Source: Kingdonia uniflora (lineage: Eukaryota; Streptophyta; Magnoliopsida; Ranunculales; Circaeasteraceae). From it: a DNA stretch of 64,000 bases. The stretch covers positions 1,860,001 to 1,924,000 of the forward strand of contig JACGCM010002082.1 in the NCBI GenBank assembly GCA_014058105.1, in the 5' to 3' direction. A model generated the notes under the pieces. It saw nothing but the letters and a program-made list of their open reading frames with translations. It was not told where the DNA came from and made no database searches. Both the position numbers and the translations under genes were made by a program. The stretch's first letter is position 1. Each line of letters starts with the position of its first letter. Shown here in pieces: positions 46,401 to 56,641 of this stretch.

Positions 46401-47169
46401 CTCCACTATTACCACAACTACCCCCAGATATTCCTAGAAGCGGTAGTGATGGTGAGATGATTTTCCCACCTTATGGAGCTAACTGGAGCAATAATCATCA
46501 TAGGAGGAGTTACTCAATCACTGATATTTGTATGGGGTCAGATCCTTAATTTGGGGCCTAGTTTGGGTTGAAAGCCTTGTTTGTACTTTCCAAGATGGTA
46601 TTGCAAAAATGGGACTAGTTTTAGGTTCCTTCATGGTCTTCTTTATTCATCTAATGTTTCTTTCATGGTTGGATCTCCTGGTAGGAAGCTTGATGTTATG
46701 GAACAATGTCAAGAGTTTCTCTTGAGATCAAAATCACAGCAACAATAGCAGCTGACGTACCAGCTCTTGGGTTCCCCCACTTTCCCTTACTCATCATCAA
46801 CTTCTTCTATTATAAACTACATCCTCTGTTAAAAATAAAAACTAAGTTAGGACCCCGCCTGACCCAACTTAGTCCGGCTAGGTTCCGATTCAGGTTTGGA
46901 ACCAGTCCGGCTCGGGTCCGGGTTTAGAAATATATAACCTGGTTAGTCTGGTTCAGATCTGGCCTAGGACGGAACCCGGGCTGACCCAACCCGTGAACAA
47001 CCCTAACCTTTAGTATTAGTAGAGACCCGTTGATTGCTACATTCATATACTTTAATATCCATGTTATCAATAATGTTTGTATGTTTAAATTTTTGAGATT
47101 TGAGACTAACATTATAGTTCAACATCAAACTTGATCGTGTTAAAATCAAAGGTAGTGTTGAATTTTATG
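46401..47169. other. No recognised gene
   Basis: Short unassigned frames. At 46850-47010 GGTCCGGGTT/GACCCAACC-type degenerate repeats occur, ending in AACCCGTGAACAACCCTAAC, common plant repetitive sequence. This is the target region of element D. Confidence 0.35.
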
Positions 47170-47174
47170 CAAGT

Positions 47175-47748
47175 TGTAAGAACCTAATTTCGTATATCAA
47201 ACTTAGTCTCTCACACCAATAATAATCAGAACGCTAGTTAGAAATAAGCAATTACTAACACAAGGCTTAGCGTGGAAAACCATTGAATAGGTTAAAAACC
47301 ATGACCTCTCTTGAGGATTTAGAAAGAATAGTATTATTAATAATTGCTAACTATACCAAAATTGCTCTGAGTAGTTTTGTATAGACTTTCTGGGTAAAAT
47401 CCTTTGTATAAAATTTCATGTGTCTAAACTGTAGTTTTCTGGTCCTATTTATAAGTCTTATAATATAACCGTTTGATGACCATTATTATTCTTAATGATG
47501 GACGTTACAATATGGATTTGATGAGTCTTGAAATGATTATGTAACGGTCTGATCCTTCTATTTTGTAATGGCTTCATTAATGATAGAGTGCTTATTAAAT
47601 TGAGCTGTTGATGTAGAGGTCGAGAATAATGAGTAGAACTCTGCAGTTGTTCCATAGTGTGCCATGTAATCATATGTTAATAAGGTCGAGTGAACGTATG
47701 ATGGTCAAAGATGACGATTAAATTCGAGATCCAGAATAGGCCACTACA
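47175..47748 (-). repeat. Element D 3' LTR (574 bp)
   Basis: On the plus strand it starts TGTAAGAACC and ends CCACTACA. A TATA box (TATAAATAG on the minus strand) lies at 47445-47453. It has a direct partner at 62082-62657. Confidence 0.92.
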
Positions 47749-47807
47749 ATTGCCCCCTCTCAGCCAAGAGCACGAAAAACATTATGGGCGAGTGGTCTTG
47801 GTTGAGA
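47749..47807 (-). other. Polypurine tract and abutting stem-loop of element D
   Basis: On the minus strand TGAGAGGGGGCAAT precedes the LTR. The arm TCTCAGCCAAGA (47758-47769) and the arm TCTTGGTTGAGA (47796-47807), both plus strand, pair over 12 positions with one mismatch and a 26-base loop. The matching stem in element B differs at two pairs in a compensatory way. Confidence 0.7.
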
Positions 47808-48082
47808 AGCTTCATTAATACTGTATTTAATATTGGGGAATCATTTCTAATATTTTTACAAAAATATCTGTGTGGCTGCTAGGTTCCTAGAACCAATGGC
47901 TTTGGTCAAAATTGTTGCATGGGAATTCCTTCTGATATTGGGAATTTGGAACGTCGTCTTTAATGAGGTTACAGTATAAATATTGTTGTAGTTGGTTGTT
48001 GCAGTTATTATTCGTTAAGTACTTTTTTGACTCCATAGCTTCTCTAACCTTTCTTCTTTGTATCTTTTCTTTTATTGAGAGG

Positions 48083-48412
48083 ATAGCGACCACCAGACGG
48101 CAGTCTCGCGAGGCGAGGGTTATTTATAAAGTAAAAGAGCTATAATTTCGGTACTTTGGGACCCAGTCTCTAAACCTTCCAACACCAATTCTAGAATGTC
48201 CTACCTATCATGGTATGACATATGAAGAGGTGGAGGAGGCAGATGATGACTATTATCAAATGGTCTACTTTTATTACATGGTAACGTCGAAGGAGAGGCG
48301 CAAGAATGGTATGCGGCTGCTGGCAGAGGAGGTTGCTATAACTGAGGATGAAGCGGTTGGCGTTCGTCCGAGGAAGTCTCACCGGTACCCTACTGGTGAG
48401 TGGATTCTATAA
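48083..48412 (+). pseudogene. Antisense gene alpha of element D (function unknown)
   Basis: ATA stands where element B has ATG. The frame then reads ATTRRQSREARVIYKVKEL, an in-frame TAA, RYFGTQSLNLP, YEEVEEADDDYYQMVYFYYM and finally YPTGEWIL and a stop at 48412. Length, start region and stop position match the copy at 6487-6810. No known domain is recognised. It starts about 330 bp from the 3' LTR, so an antisense promoter in or near that LTR would be needed for expression. Confidence 0.6.
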
Positions 48413-49792
48413 AATATAATCATTCTTCTTTCTCTGCCATGCGGGGGTGGTGGGGGTTATAGAGGAAGAAGGGAGACAGAGAATGGAAGCATGCTTCAAT
48501 TTTTCATCTTCAAGCTATTTTACAACCATCTTCTTTTTTCTTGAAGAAGATTTTTGGTTTGTAAACTGATATAATGCAGTATGTAAATCATTCTGTAAGA
48601 AAGTTGAGATGCTGTAAGAAACATTTGAGGTAATAAAAATTTCTTATTCTGTCAATTTTGTATTGTAGTTCGAACTAAAAATTATATGTTTAGCATACTT
48701 GTGAAATGCCTTGTTTGATGAAGGGAACTGCAAAATGAGAATGGTAACTCAAATTGTTGATAAATCTAAATGTGTGATAGAAAGTAAAAATAGCGAAAAT
48801 GAATTCTGTAGGTCGGAAATATGTTGAAGTGTGACAAACACTTGTGTTAAACTAAAAGAGGTTTATTGGTGTGAGCTACTAGACATCAAACTGTAGAAGA
48901 ATTGTTCTGAACAAATCAAACTGCAGTGAACTTGGTATGTTTATCAGTGACGATATTGGGAAGTGAGTTTAAAATGGGAAGTTCGAAAATGTAATGAGGT
49001 CATTTTGTGAAGTCAAATAATTGGCTAGTATGATCGTACTGGTTGAGATGAAATTGATATGCTGACGTGTTGTTGATCTTGCAGATATGAAAATGCTTTT
49101 TGTTAATCTATTTGTAGGATTTGCGATCTGTCAACCTAGAATTACATAAGATTGTGTTGTGAATTGGTTATAGAATTTTCGATCTGTTATCTCGAAATTG
49201 TGTCATAGTATTTAAGACAGTTGTCCTTTTCAATATGTGTACTTCTGTAGACTAGATCGGTAGAGTTCCAACGAACTATATCCTTTTTGTAAGGGTCAAA
49301 GTATGTTGTTAACATGCTACAAGCATCCTTTGTTGGTGATGGAGGATGTGTATTCCATACTACAATATCCTGGTGATTTAATAGTGCTTTGGAGAAGTTG
49401 TTTCGAACTATTTGGAAAATGCCTTGATGTAGTTAGATAAAAGATATCTGCTTGTAGGTGTGACTGCTGGACGTATTTAAATATTTTTTGCGAGCCCTAT
49501 CTTTACGAATGTATCATCTGTGCGAAGCATGTAAAGAAGATCTTAGGATATACCTCTAATAATGGAAAATACTAGTTGTCAAATATTCTCAAAATTCTGT
49601 TAATATCCTTGTTTCCAAAAATTTATTCCCATGAAATATATGTTCCCTCAAAATTTGTTTGGTAGGCGACATTAGTGGTGTATACAAATCTCCATGTTGG
49701 CTATATAAGATCTTGATCCTTTGGTACAATGCATTGTACTCTTTTACAGGAAAAGCTTGCTGCTGGTTGATTGGAAGTTATCATAGTGAGGA
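48413..49792. other. Spacer between antisense genes alpha and beta
   Basis: About 1.4 kb with no recognisable coding sequence. Element B has about 0.65 kb in this place. It may be an intron if alpha and beta are exons of one gene. Confidence 0.35.
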
Positions 49793-50136
49793 CACGTTCT
49801 TAGAGTGTTCGTCATACGGTGGAAGGTAGGCTGAATATCAAGGTGGTTAAACTTTGTGAGCGGTACTTTCGCCTGCTGCCTTATAATACTGTGTTACCAT
49901 AGTGGCCGTTGCAATTGGACAGCTTGGACGATGAAGGTAGGCGTGCAGAGTATGATCGTTATTTCTGGTGTGATGTGTCCCATAAGTTGCTACTAGATAC
50001 AACCCTGCGAGAAGAAGCAATTCGAGAGATCGCATGGGATAAACTGGCTGAAGAGGACGAGAGGGCAGCAGGAGGGGAGATAATTTTATGTGGTGTAGTA
50101 AATCGCCCGGGCTACTTTAAATGTAACTATATGTGA
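49793..50136 (+). pseudogene. Antisense gene beta of element D (function unknown)
   Basis: It reads (I)VRTRS, a stop, VRHTVEGRLNIKVVKLCERY, then a second stop near 49902, LQLDSLDDEGRRAEYDRYFW and CDVSHKLLLDTTLREEAIRE, with an acidic tail. It shares RTRS, VVKLCE and FWCDV with the open copy at 5505-5834. The two stops show decay here. No domain is recognised. Confidence 0.6.
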
Positions 50137-50379
50137 ATGTAAGCATGAACTGTGGTAGCTCAAAATGAATAAGTAATCTGTTTGCAGTGTTCTGTTTTTG
50201 CTTTCTGTTGAATGTAGAATAATGCAAATTGAATCTTCGAACTAAAAAGTAGGATCAATGTGTTTATTGCACTGCTTATGTGGCAGATACGATGGATTAC
50301 AGCCGTCTGATTCTAACAGTTGTGCAGATAATTTTGAATATTTGTTATTTATAGGAATGACGTATGGTGTAGTACGATC

Positions 50380-50840
50380 TTGATTGAGTATAAAAGCAAG
50401 GTGATTGATCGTGTAGATTATTTTGGGAAAGAGGGATGGAATTGTTTAATGACAGAAGGCAGAGACAGACGTGATAATAGCAAACATTATTACAAAAGTC
50501 ATGATGATGTTGTGAGGCGAAAAGACGTGCCTGCAGAGGCGGTAAGGGTAACTGACACATGTCTGAAAGAGCCATCGTTTCAAAAATCGAGGAAAAGTAT
50601 AAAAACTCATCTCTCTCTTCCTCATAAATTATTTATAGCTATAGATTGAGAAAAAAGTGGTGTAAAAAGTATTTCTAGAGAGAAAAAATGCTTGAGTTCT
50701 GAGTATAATTTCGTACAGAAGGCTTCATTTGGTGAAAGAGAGTTGTTGGAGAAACGACGGAATCAGTCAATCCCCATAAAAGGTGTGAGCAAAGTAGAAA
50801 TTTGTGGGTCTTCTAGTACAGGTTAGTAAATTTTGTTCCT
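50380..50840 (+). pseudogene. Antisense gene gamma of element D (function unknown)
   Basis: The frame is open from about 50345 to 50649 with EGRDRRDNSKHYYKSHDDVV, TDTCLKEPSFQKSRKSIKTH and LPHKLF, then a stop and a continuation with SREKKCLSS. It corresponds to the basic frame at 4800-5243. The match is weaker than for alpha and beta. Function unknown. Confidence 0.45.
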
Positions 50841-51189
50841 CTATTTTGATTGCAGTAAATGGTACACTATGTATGTGTTGTTTTATTAAATGTATTTGTA
50901 TATGATTGATTGAGGATGTTAAATTTAGGAATGTAGGGGCTAAAAAATGATTGTTTACCTATATTTGCAAAAGCGTTGGGTGTGGTAACAAACGTCTAGA
51001 GAGAGAAAACTATTTTTGGAGAGGGAAACTTAAAATTGATTTTCTGCTGTTTTAGAAAATTTTGAAAAATAAATGTCTTGACTAGGTAAAAAGTATAAAT
51101 GGGGTTTGTCTCTGCTGTGTGTATGGCATATCATGTAATTGTTAAGTACTGTATCATAAAGATAGAGAAAATAATATAAGATTGTTTGT

Positions 51190-52015
51190 ACCTATAGGTC
51201 CAGTATTCATTCAAAAAACCTAAAGCCCCGTAGTAAATTTGTTGTGTCATCCAGTTCAGAGGAAACATCATCGTCAGGTAGGGAGGACGATTGTGGAGCA
51301 TGGAGGAGACGGCAAATAGAAGAGAAGTCGCTGCAGGTGTAGGGACTAAAAGGCCCAGTGAAGATGGTAATGTAGTAGATGACGACAATACGGGGGCGAG
51401 GGATGAATTATTTTACATATATCCAGAGAGAGTAGATGTAGGGAAATAATATATGAAATTTTAAAAGAAGTTAAAAGAGGAGTGGGGAAATTATGTAATA
51501 GAGTAAGGCCTGTGGTTTAGGTGGGGAAGAGGTACATTATCAAGTACCTAGTCCGGATTTGTGGAAGAGGGAGAAAGGAATTAAGGAAGACATAGAGACT
51601 ACGTACTATAATGGGGCGGGTATGGCAGTCCCAAATGATGGTTTTCTGTACTATTTAAACCAGTTCGTATATGGTTTTAGGATTCCTTTGACCTTTTATT
51701 CAGAAAAAGGTTATGAATGTATTGCAGTGCTGCCCCACACAATTAAATGGGAATGTTATTGAGATGATGAGAGTGTGTGAGGCGTCGAATGAGAAGAGGA
51801 GAGAGAACGGGATTGTAAAGCAGTTTGTAGCAGCTGACGTGCTAAAATTTTACAAAATGAAGTATGTCAAAGCCTGTAATAGTGGTTATCTATTTAGTGA
51901 CTCGTCTAGGCTGAAGTTTTTTAACTTCGAATCTGCTGGTAGATCGTGGAATGACCATCTTGTATGGGTAGGGGCAATTGTATGCAGGTTCCAGATGAAC
52001 CAGCGCTCGACCTGA
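51190..52015 (+). pseudogene. Antisense PF04195-like ('putative gypsy type transposon') protein
   Basis: The plus strand reads VPNDGFLYYLNQFVYGFRIP and TFYSEKGYECIAVLP. After a frameshift near 51740 it continues QLNGNVIEMMRVCEASNEKR, AADVLKFYKMKYVKACNSGY and WNDHLVWVGA. The order of a glycine-rich FxYGFRIPL segment, PxQLxxN, a tyrosine segment and WxxxxxWV matches the plant PF04195 family as I know it. Its function is unknown. It lies antisense to pol between gamma and the coiled-coil part. Confidence 0.5.
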
Positions 52016-52380
52016 GCCATAAATATTTTAATCCGAGTAAGTAATGCCTACTAATTTAACCGAATATCAGTTTGTCTATGAGCTTCTAATCATTTCTTTA
52101 ATTTTGTCTGCCAAGTCCAGATCCCAAATTCTTCCCTGATAACACAAGCTTATTTGGCAACGTAGCCCTAGAACAGGTTGAGTTGAACCAAGTGCTCAGA
52201 GTGTTGAATATTCGCAGGGATAAAAGAGTAGACTCCAGAGTTCCAAAAGTTCAATGAACTCACAAAAATCAAGTTATGCCTGAGAAGAAGAAGACCCTTC
52301 TTCCTTTAAGGGATTAGACTAGTATCTCTCCGCCACCGCTAGGGATTACGAGCGGGGCGCGGAAGATCCGGAGGCCAAAA

Positions 52381-53205
52381 ATGACACTTAGAGAATCTTT
52401 GCATTCTACTACGAGGGCAGCCCAAGGGAAAGAGGGTGATAAGCTAGTTGTTGAGGATGTGGTGGAGTAACAGACGGTGAATGACTTCGCTTCTCTAGAA
52501 GTGGAGAAGAGGTTTCTAAAAAGGAAACAAGATGAGATCGAGGGTAGTGACCAAACTCAGGCTAAGGTTGTGGCCAAGATGAGGGATATAGAACTGAGGT
52601 GTTTTAAGATGGTAGGGACAGAGCTGAGGCATCTCGAAAGGATGTTTCAAGAGCAAACAGCAAATGTATGTATGAATATTCTCTATTTACTGTATTATGG
52701 TTGATGTATGTATTACTGATCTCGTGTATTGTATTAACAGCTCTCGATGTTGGTAAAAGGGGTTACAACTTTTATTGAGAAGAGAAACCAGGAGTATGTA
52801 GAGCTTACTCAGAGGTTCGATGCTCAACCAACTCAGATGAAGGAGCTCGAGGAGGAGTTTAAGAAGGAGAGAGAAAACCAGGAAGAAGAGGCGAAGTCTG
52901 CAGAAGAGCGGTATACGTTATTGTTTGAGTGCGAGGAAACTCTGTCAAAAGCTTTTTCAGATGTGTGGGTTGGTAGAAATCATATGATCCAATCCTATCA
53001 TCATTTTGGGTTAAGCGAGATCGATATCGATCTGAGCCTAGTAGGTAGGTACCAGGAGATAGTTTTTTTGTTGGATGCAGAAAAAGAATTGGTTGAAGAT
53101 GTTGTTACCCCTGTCAATGTACCCCATCCTCAAATTGAGCAAGTTCCAACTGTCGGTATTGAAGTGGAGCCTCCGTCTAAGGTAGAGATTGGCAAGAATA
53201 CTTAA
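52381..53205 (+). pseudogene. Antisense coiled-coil protein of element D, with intron
   Basis: ATG at 52381 begins MTLRESLHSTTRAAQGKEGD. A stop follows near 52468, then FASLEVEKRFLKRKQDEIEG up to EQTAN at 52665. An intron at 52666-52740 (gtatgt..taacag) leads to LSMLVKGVTTFIEKRNQEYV, a Glu/Lys-rich coiled coil and the C-terminal VGIEVEPPSKVE. The intron splits the coiled-coil region at a place like that in element C (29507-29590). It is probably the C-terminal part of the PF04195-like protein. Confidence 0.6.
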
Positions 53206-53376
53206 TATCATTCTATGGTATCTGATTTTGAACTATTTCGTTATGTTCTGACTTTGATGAGATTGTTTTCTGTGTGCTTGAAAATTGTGAAGTTTGATAG
53301 TCATAAATTTATTGTTCTTTGTTTGAATGTTTGTTTGATAGCAAAAAATTTATAATCTGTATAAGAGATAGAGCGG

Positions 53377-55832
53377 TTGAGAAAAACTTTTTCCACTCTG
53401 GAGAGATCGTTGAGTAAAGGGAGGGACTCTGTGACTCATATTCAAGAGGTATTAAATAAAACTGAGTATGAGAGAAGGCAGTTTAAATCTATTTCAGAGA
53501 AAAAATTTAAAGAATTATATGATCTACATTGTAAACACGCACAAATAAAAATAGAGAGGGATGAGGTTTTAAGTAAAGAGGAGGAGAGAGGGGTGCTAGT
53601 ACATAAATCTAAGGACTTGATCTGTTTTACAGACCCAAGTGATAAAGCCAGGTATCACTGTATTTTGAGGCCGAAGTAGATAGTGAGCAGGGTTTAAAAG
53701 AGACTTACGTAGAGCTCTTAAAGGAAGGAGGTGTAGTACCTGGCCCAGCTCGAGTTATGTTTTTAGCTCAAGAGGCACGTAATCGTCATAGCGTAAAGGC
53801 AAAAAAATACTCAGCTCAAGTTGGTGTATCTGTCATATGGGGTGACGTAGGTTCCTTACCTGATGTTCTTGGCTTTATGTAGGATCAAAGAGCAATAAAG
53901 ATTTTTTTTCCAAAATAAGAAAATAGCAGATAAAGGTACAAGGCAAGTTAGAGGATGAGGCAAAGGAGTTGTAAAATGTGCTAAAGCAAAGTACGGAACA
54001 AAATACCTTGTTGGGAAATCAACTGACAAAAGAAATAACTGCTAAAAAGAAGGTAGAAGGGGAATTAAAAGAGTTGGGTATATTATAGAAGAATATGCGT
54101 AGGTGTCTTCATAGATCGAATATGATGTTGAATGAGCATTTGTATTTATCGTGAGCAAAGATCGCAGAGTAAATGGATCATGAACATCATATTGAGAGTG
54201 TGATTGAGTCTTATGGAGGGGAGTTGGCAAGGGTAGAGAACGAATTTAGGAAATATATTATGGATTGTGGTTAAGACTTTGATATAGAGAACGAAAAAAG
54301 CTGAAAATATGTGGTTTACGAAAGATGAGGAGGAAAAAGGTGTTAAAAAACCAACTCATAGACCGGCACAAAATTTTTCAATAGAGGAGGTTGAGAGCCT
54401 AATACCTTGGTCACGGCAAAAGCAGTGCCAATAGGTAGTGGTGACCTTTATTGTACCCTTGGATGTGCAGGTAGATAGGCCAAGGCAATTAGAAAATAGG
54501 GGGCAGTCCTCTCATAGCTCGAGAAAGTAAATTATTTAAGTTTGAAAACTTGCCTATGCATTAGATATCTGTACACTGTTGATGATAAATAAATTTGTTT
54601 TGTTTGTTATGGTAAAATAGATATAAGTAGAGATGCAGATCGATTGTCGCAAGTATTATATTGTTGAGTAAAATTATGAACTGTGATATGTAAACTGTTT
54701 TGATGTACGAACTGTTTTATGTGCGACTTGAAACTATTGACACAGGTCGAACTGGCAGAGGTTCAAAGTCAGTGTGAAGTGTTACGCATTTTGAATGAAG
54801 AATTGAATACTGATTTGAACTTCCATCATGAAGCATTAAAAAATCATGTCGAGTTAAATGTAACAAAGTAGGTGAGGGTAATTGAAGAGCAAGGTACGGT
54901 GGGTCGTTTGACCGAACAATTGGAAAGTAAGGAGGTTGAACTAGCCATTGTGTAGGAAAAAGTAGAGGAATTAAATGAAGTTGTGAAGAAAAGGAATTTG
55001 GACATTGAAAAAGCTCAATGTCGTATAAGTGATATCTCAGAACGAGTAACCATGTAAGGGGTTGAATTAGTATCTGCGTGAGCTACTGTGAAGAAGGCAG
55101 AGGAGTGAGCCAGGGAGTTGGAGGAAGTTAACAATGAGTAGACTGAGTTAGCAAGAAAGTATTTGATTAAAATAAGGAACATAGAGGACACAAATCAAGT
55201 GCTAGAGTTAAATGTAATGAAGTATCAAATGGCAGTTGGGGCGCTGAGTAGTTCAAAGAACAAATTGGAGGCGGATCTTGTGATAGTTCAATGATATCTT
55301 AACATAGAGGTTGATGAAAGGCTCCAAAATTGGTTCATTATGGAGGAATCGTTGCTTATGTTTAGACAAATGGATGAGTTTATGACAGTGATGAAAGCAC
55401 GTAATAAAGCTTCTACTGAGGAAAAGTTGGCGGTGGAGGCGCGCTGTAAAAATTTGTAAGTTATGTTAAATAAGGCAAAGGGAAAGATTGCAGAGCTTGT
55501 TGTGCCTGACAAAGTTAAGCTCGAGGCAAAAGAGGCGCGTGACAAAGATATGGCGGCAGTACTTAACCTTTTTGTATCTGAGTTCAAGAGACTTGAAAAA
55601 GAATGAGATACGATACATGGCAGCATGATCGTAAATGGTATGAAGTGTGATATGCAGCTAGTACGGATTGAATGCCTAGATCGTATTATGTCAAAAATTG
55701 GTGTTCTTGCTAAAAATATATGCAAGGAAGGAAGACAAATTGTTGCTACGAGGGTACCATAACTGATGCGTCGGCAACCTCTGGAACGTGGTGAAAGTTC
55801 GCGTGATGATCCGCTGGTTGAACTTATTGATT
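53377..55832 (+). pseudogene. Second antisense coiled-coil gene of element D, decayed
   Basis: The frames LERSLSKGRDSVTHIQEVLN (53377-53679), EQGLKETYVELLKEGGVVPG (about 53680-53880) and long Glu/Lys/Leu heptad-like stretches at 54745-55610 (VELAEVQSQCEVLRILNEEL and KARNKASTEEKLAVEARCK) are mostly in one direction but with many stops. No globular domain is recognised. It may be exons of the preceding gene or a separate one. A structural, rod-like role is inference. Confidence 0.45.
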
Positions 55833-56189
55833 GAGTGTTGGCACTGTTGTAAAAGTGAACTATTTGTGTTAAATCACCTAAAATATAGTAGATAGAGTGT
55901 GAAGGTTATACTGTAGAAAACTTTGACTGATAGTAGAATTAGTGATTTGTATGTATGTGTATTGACCTTTGATGACCAATTGTGGTTTTGACGTGTGTAA
56001 TCTGTTAGCCGAATTGGATAACTAATAACCAACCTGAAGTATGATGGAAGATCGAATTGCATTAAGTAATAGCCGACCTGTTATGTGTTAAAAGATCGAG
56101 TTGGACGAACAATAAACCAATCTATAATGTGATAATAGAATTAGAGTTATCCCATTGGTTATCTGTGATATAGTAGATGTACTCTGTAT

Positions 56190-56620
56190 ATATGAGATTG
56201 TAGAATAGTACGTGTATGATATAGTAGAAAAGTACTATAATATAGGTCGGTCAAACTCAAGTATTTCATTAGTGTAAGAACGATGTATAAAAATGATAGA
56301 GATAGTAGAAGAGTACCGTATGAGATAGTAGAAGTGCACTCTTATGTAGGTCAGTCAAACACAAGTATTTCATTGGTCTAAGAGCAATGTACAAAAATGT
56401 AAGAAATAGTAGAAGAGTGTTGTATGAGATAGTAGAGTAGTATTGTGATGCAGGTCGGGCAAACACAAGTATTTCATTGTTTTAAGAGCAATGTACAAAA
56501 ATGTAAGAAATAGTAGAAGAGTACTGTATGAGATAGTAGAGTAGTATTGTGATGCAGGTCGGGCAAACACAAGTATTTCATTGGTTTAAGAGCAATGTAC
56601 AAAAATGTAAGGAATATTAG
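56190..56620. repeat. Tandem array of 104-bp units (about four copies)
   Basis: The marker GTATTTCATT recurs at 56261, 56365, 56469 and 56573, exactly 104 bp apart. The unit includes AGGTCGGGCAAACACAA. The array lies between the end of pol and the antisense genes, like the 195-bp array of element C. Confidence 0.9.
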
Positions 56621-56641
56621 AATATAAGCTGTGAGAGATGA

